From assembly GCA_024500155.1 (NCBI GenBank), contig CM044877.1:26107501-26171500 (forward strand): 64,000 nucleotides of DNA. The letters are read 5' to 3'. The stretch comes from Chenopodium formosanum (Eukaryota > Streptophyta > Magnoliopsida > Caryophyllales > Amaranthaceae). A model generated the notes under the pieces. It had not been told where the DNA came from, did no database searches, and was given only the letters and a program-made list of their open reading frames with translations. How positions within the stretch are numbered: the stretch's first letter is position 1; each line of letters opens with the position of its first letter. The position numbers were made by a program, and so were the translations under genes. Of this stretch, positions 60,316 to 64,000 are shown in pieces.

Positions 60316-60843
60316 TTACTTAAGTAGGATACTCAAGAGAGCTACGTTCGGCCTGATTCCTTAAGAAAGGATATGTAGGCAACCCTTTACGGGTGCGGCC
60401 ACCTTATTTTTCGACATCTCCGCGTTCCAGAATTAATTAAAAACTCAACAGAAGATCGGCGAATTATCGGCGTCGCAAAGAAGAGCTTAGCGCCAGCTAA
60501 CAGCCATCAGCGCCAGCCGATGAAATTGGCGCCTGGTGCCAGACTTAAATGACAAGCGCCAAATGCCTATAACTGGCGCCAATTTGGAAATAAACTCTAG
60601 GCAAATTTTGGTGTTTTTCGGAAATTTTTTGACTTCCGTATTTGAAGAATTTCTGAAAAATTAATTTTTTTCAATTTTCATTGCTTTAATAAAATAAATT
60701 TAAAGTAAATAATTTAATTAAAAGCTAAAATTTTATTAATAAAATAAAATTACATTATTGATGGAATTTAAATAAAGCTGAAATAAATTAACTTAAAATG
60801 AATAATAAACTAAGTCTAATAAATTGACAGTTAAGCAATGCTC
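60316..60843. other. E4 gap between pol and aORF1
   Basis: It holds the conserved block after the integrase stop, a GGCGCC cluster at about 60475-60590 and AT-rich DNA to the aORF1 stop. Transcripts converge here. No gene is seen. Confidence 0.5.
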
Positions 60844-62356
60844 CTAATCTTTCTGATCCTTTCTAGCCCTTTTCCAATTTTTTTCTGCTTCCTCCTCCTC
60901 ATCCATAACTTTAGCTAGTAGGCACCCTTTAGAGGACCTACATTCAATTTTAGAGTAGATAGTCTCCCCTTCAGCTAACACTCCATGCTTCGTTTCCACC
61001 CAAGCCCTTTTATCTGTGGTGTTAGCTTTCCTTTTCCCTTTATCTTTGGTAGCATTTTTCTTCCTAGGCATTGCAGGTGTTTTGAATTCATTTCTTGCAC
61101 CTAGGCATTCCTTGGCAGGAATCACCCTGTCACCCAGGCGACTCTTCACATCAGTTTTACCCTGATCTCTATCCTTTGAAGGTTTCTTTAGCAACCACTT
61201 CTTCACATCATTGGGTAAGGAAGGAGGAACCTTTTGGGTGATCACTTCCCACAAAGGTCTAGCACCCCAGTAAGCATCAAATATGTCTACTTCTTGGGAA
61301 ATAGGGTACTCAAAGGGAGGACGAAGATCCCCGAAAGGGATATTCTGAAGCAAGCCGTATTGTCTTTTACCCTATAGGGATAGTAATAAGTGACACGAGA
61401 CAAGCTTGGAAGACGACATAAAGGTTGCTTGTTAACACCAACCATCCTTTCTATTTTCCACCATGGGATGACCCACTTGATAGCAAAATCACGTGATTCG
61501 AAGAATTTTCTCCACCCATGGCGCCCTATCTTAGGGAAACGTTTCTTCCTCCTCACAAAGCAGTTGGGAGTATACTTCTCAATATCGTCCGGAGGGCTAA
61601 TTAATCCTAGCCTTTCCATCAGCCACATCTGTAAAAGAATTGCAATGCAAATAAATTATTATTACAATACAAAAATATTTTTTTTTATTACTGTAATTTA
61701 AAATATTATTTTTCTACCTATAATAAAATTGGAGAGCCGCAAAAAGGTGCTTTTGGGTCCCTTTTCAATTCATCTAGACTAATCATAGTCTCTCCAACTA
61801 TTAATGGCATAGGATTTCTCCCTGATTCAATTTGTTCTAGTGCAGTGGTTATAATTGATTGACCTTCATTATTTTTACCACTACTAAGAAAAAATTGGTT
61901 AAGCATGCAAAATAAGAACGCCCTTCTTCTATATATATGAAAAGATTCAGAAAGAGGTTTATCAAAATAAAGGCGTGCGAATTCTTTCAAGTTAACTATG
62001 TTGCCATCTACTATTTTTGATAAATCCCTTTCTTTTAAATTAAAGAAGCGCTCAAAATCCTTATAATAGTATGCATCTACTCTAGGGATTACTACGAGGT
62101 CTATTGCAGGGAAGCCTAAAATAGCACCAAATTCCTCTGGCAAAGGGCTAATCTCATCATACCCTATTCTGAAACAATGAGTATCAACATTCCAAAATTC
62201 TAAAGCGGTATGTATGAAGTCTAGATCAAGATCTACCCCTTTGATGCCATAAATTCCCCCCAAGTGAAATAAATCTAATTCTTTTATGTCTCTAGCATTA
62301 AGAGATCGACACCATTCATGAGTGTATTGGTTGATGGTTTTGGTGACTATAGACAT
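60844..62356 (-). pseudogene. aORF1 of E4: DUF7745-like protein, broken
   Basis: Exon 1 (62356-61718) is open, but its last codon is TAG instead of CAG, right at the donor (TAG|GTAGAA). Exon 2 (from 61628) loses one A near 61367, shifting frame after Y-R-V-K. The remainder (61353-60844) is open in the third frame. Close to E1 and E3 in sequence. Confidence 0.68.
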
Positions 62357-62430
62357 GATTATTAATTTTTCTAAAGCAGAGAATTATTTTATTTGCTGGA
62401 ATTATGAGAAGAATCGGCTGGGCATGGGGC

Positions 62431-62595
62431 TATTTATACATAAATTGCGAGAAGTTCTAATCAGAATGAAATACGGCATCAGCGTCAATTGGCGTCAAAA
62501 TCCCGTAATTGGCGCCAGCCGCCAGCGCTTGGCGCCACACGCCAAGTGTAGCACCTGGCGCCACGCGCCATATTATGGTGCCAGCTGGCGCCAAG
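62431..62595 (-). promoter_or_regulatory. aORF1 promoter module of E4
   Basis: On the minus strand, TGGCGCCA palindromes (62595-62479) are followed by TATAAATA (62438-62431). The ATG is at 62356. Order and spacing equal those in E1 and E3. Confidence 0.6.
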
Positions 62596-63043
62596 TTGCC
62601 ACATCAGCCGCGCATGCTTAACTTGCGTTTTTAATATTAAACTCGAGTCGGCTAATGACTTTACGGCTCCGTTTATTTTTCCTAAACATCTTTTTTATCC
62701 TTTTTCTTATTTAATTAAAATAGCTATTATTTTTATTATTATTCTTTTTTTGGACTTTATTTTCAATTCCAAACACCCGACATTTTATTCGGCTTTTTCC
62801 TTTTTTTTTATTTATTTTTTCTTTTCTCGGGGGAGAGAGTCAAATACCATCCATCAATAATAAAAATGACGGAATTTTTTGCGCAAAATTGTTTTTCACA
62901 CTTCTCTTGCACACACTAACATACACATAATAATAACAATCAAATAAACTCATAATAGCATAAATATACAAAATATGTCTAAGAATAGTGAGTCTAAGGC
63001 AAAGTTCTATGAAAAGTCAAAATAAAATATACACAGGAACAAA
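62596..63043. other. E4 spacer between antisense genes
   Basis: This AT-rich noncoding spacer has a degenerate form of the GGGGG/AGTC-GATA/CCATCC motif at 62829-62852. No gene is seen. Confidence 0.45.
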
Positions 63044-64000
63044 CTACGGCGCCGGAGGACGTATGCCCATCATATCATAAAAATGCGCCGTACGAGGAGT
63101 CACCTCTCCACCAACTCCAGCTCTAGCTCCAGTCTTCGTAGGGGGAGGAAGACTCAATGTAGGACCACTCCAGTCAGGATCAACCTGAGGCTGAGGCTGC
63201 GGAGGTTGCTGCGATGACGAGCCTATCTCGTACATCCCACCACCTCTGAAAGCCGAGGTAGCCTCTCCTACCGGTGCAACATGAGCACCCTCGGAAAAAG
63301 ATCCTGAGCCCTCTACAACGTCATCACGAGCAACCACCTTTACCCCCTGACGAAGTGCGACGACGTCTCGAGCTAGACCTCGCTGGATCCCTCCGCCCCT
63401 TAGGTCTCGTACGGGTGTGAAAAGCAATAGGTTGGCCCTGCAAAAAGAATCAAATCAGAAACAAGGTAAAATTGAAGTAGCAATGCAAAAAAAAAAAATA
63501 TAAGTAAAGAAAGGCTACCTCTCGGATGACGTCATCCCGACGGCAAGTGGCCGCATTCCTCATCCGGACGAGCTGGCTCCGGAAGGCATCTATACATCGT
63601 GCCATTGCAAAAACCACCTCGCGTGAAAAATGTCAGAAAAATAAGTCAGTAAATATGCATGATATATGAACACAAAATTGTGAATATCTAGGCTTACTCG
63701 AGTTTGGTGGCAAGGAATCGACCGCTCTACGAAGCGCTCGCCCTCGGGAGACGGAGGAGTCATCTCCTCAATCGGCCCGTACATCCCCTGGTAGTGGATG
63801 GACATACGGGGTGGCACGAACTCAGCTGCACTGTCCTGATAAAACAAGAAAAAAATCAGTAAAACATTACTTGGGGGCTACTTAATGGAAAGTAAAAGCT
63901 GAAAAAATCTTACCCTCACATCCTCAGCCGGTATGGGGGCTGGAGCTAACAAAGGTAGTAGCTCATCAGCATAGCACCGCCCGAGGATCACAAAGGACCG
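63044..64000 (-). pseudogene. aORF2 of E4: PMD gene 3' exons, runs off window
   Basis: It shows exon 3 (from the window edge to 63914), exon 4 (63835-63698), exon 5 (about 63629-63519) and exon 6 (63437-63044). The exon 5 acceptor reads CAT instead of CAG, so splicing there is probably lost. Exon 6 shifts frame through small indels yet keeps the P-P-A-P end. The PMD core lies beyond the window. Confidence 0.7.

Larger units (their letters stand above)
47800..64000 (+). mobile_element. E4: Tat-lineage element with solo-LTR insertion, 3' end off window
   Basis: The plus-strand copy has LTR, PBS, leader, gag, protease, RT, RNH, aRNH (split), integrase, a gap, and both antisense genes running off the right edge. 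It is head to head with E3. Damage includes nonsense codons in gag, deletions before RT and in the RT palm, and a Cys-to-Arg change in the integrase finger. Confidence 0.87.

Noticed and set aside
1..64000. A host single-copy gene cluster
   Set aside because: Every protein-like region on both strands is accounted for by retrotransposon genes or their antisense passengers.

Overview
The window is plant nuclear DNA, and the evidence points to an angiosperm. It is made almost entirely of nested, decayed retrotransposons. Four copies of one large Ty3/gypsy family fill it. The family belongs to the Tat lineage: it has a tRNA-Arg primer-binding site, a protease with a D-N-G-S active site, a second archaeal-type RNase H between the RT-linked RNase H and integrase, and an unusually long 3' region. 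No host single-copy gene, tRNA or rRNA gene was found, and the species cannot be named from the sequence.

Layout. E1 (minus strand, 1-16874, its 3' LTR lies off the left edge) is inserted into the gag of E2. E2 (plus, 16875-24989) resumes right after E1's 5' LTR and is cut on its right by E3. E3 (minus, 24990-47471) has a complete 3' LTR, a truncated 5' LTR, and a 6-kb L1-type LINE (34461-40526) inside its RNase H region. A 328-bp unrecognised spacer (47472-47799) separates E3 from E4. E4 (plus, 47800-64000, running off the right edge) carries a solo LTR of the same family (56704-58721) inside its second RNase H, with a perfect 5-bp target duplication.

Each element has the same plan in its own orientation: LTR, PBS, a 1.5-1.7 kb leader, gag-protease-RT-RNH-aRNH-integrase in one nominal reading frame, a noncoding gap, and then two genes on the opposite strand. 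The first antisense gene (aORF1, two exons, about 476 aa) encodes a DUF7745-like protein. The second (aORF2, six coding exons, about 650 aa) encodes a plant mobile domain (PMD) protein. Extra antisense genes of this type are known in Tat-lineage elements, so their presence is not new. All gag-pol copies are broken, mostly by C-to-T-type nonsense changes and small deletions. The only intact gene in the window is aORF1 of E2.

The most interesting signal is a set of 80-130 bp clusters of the palindrome TGGCGCCA at six fixed places per element. Three lie just upstream of a TATA-like box: the LTR promoter, the aORF1 promoter and the aORF2 promoter. This suggests that the sense transcript and both antisense genes share one promoter module, possibly E2F-like. 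A second repeated motif (GGAGG, TATCCGACT, CCCCC) occurs in the leader and again between the antisense genes.
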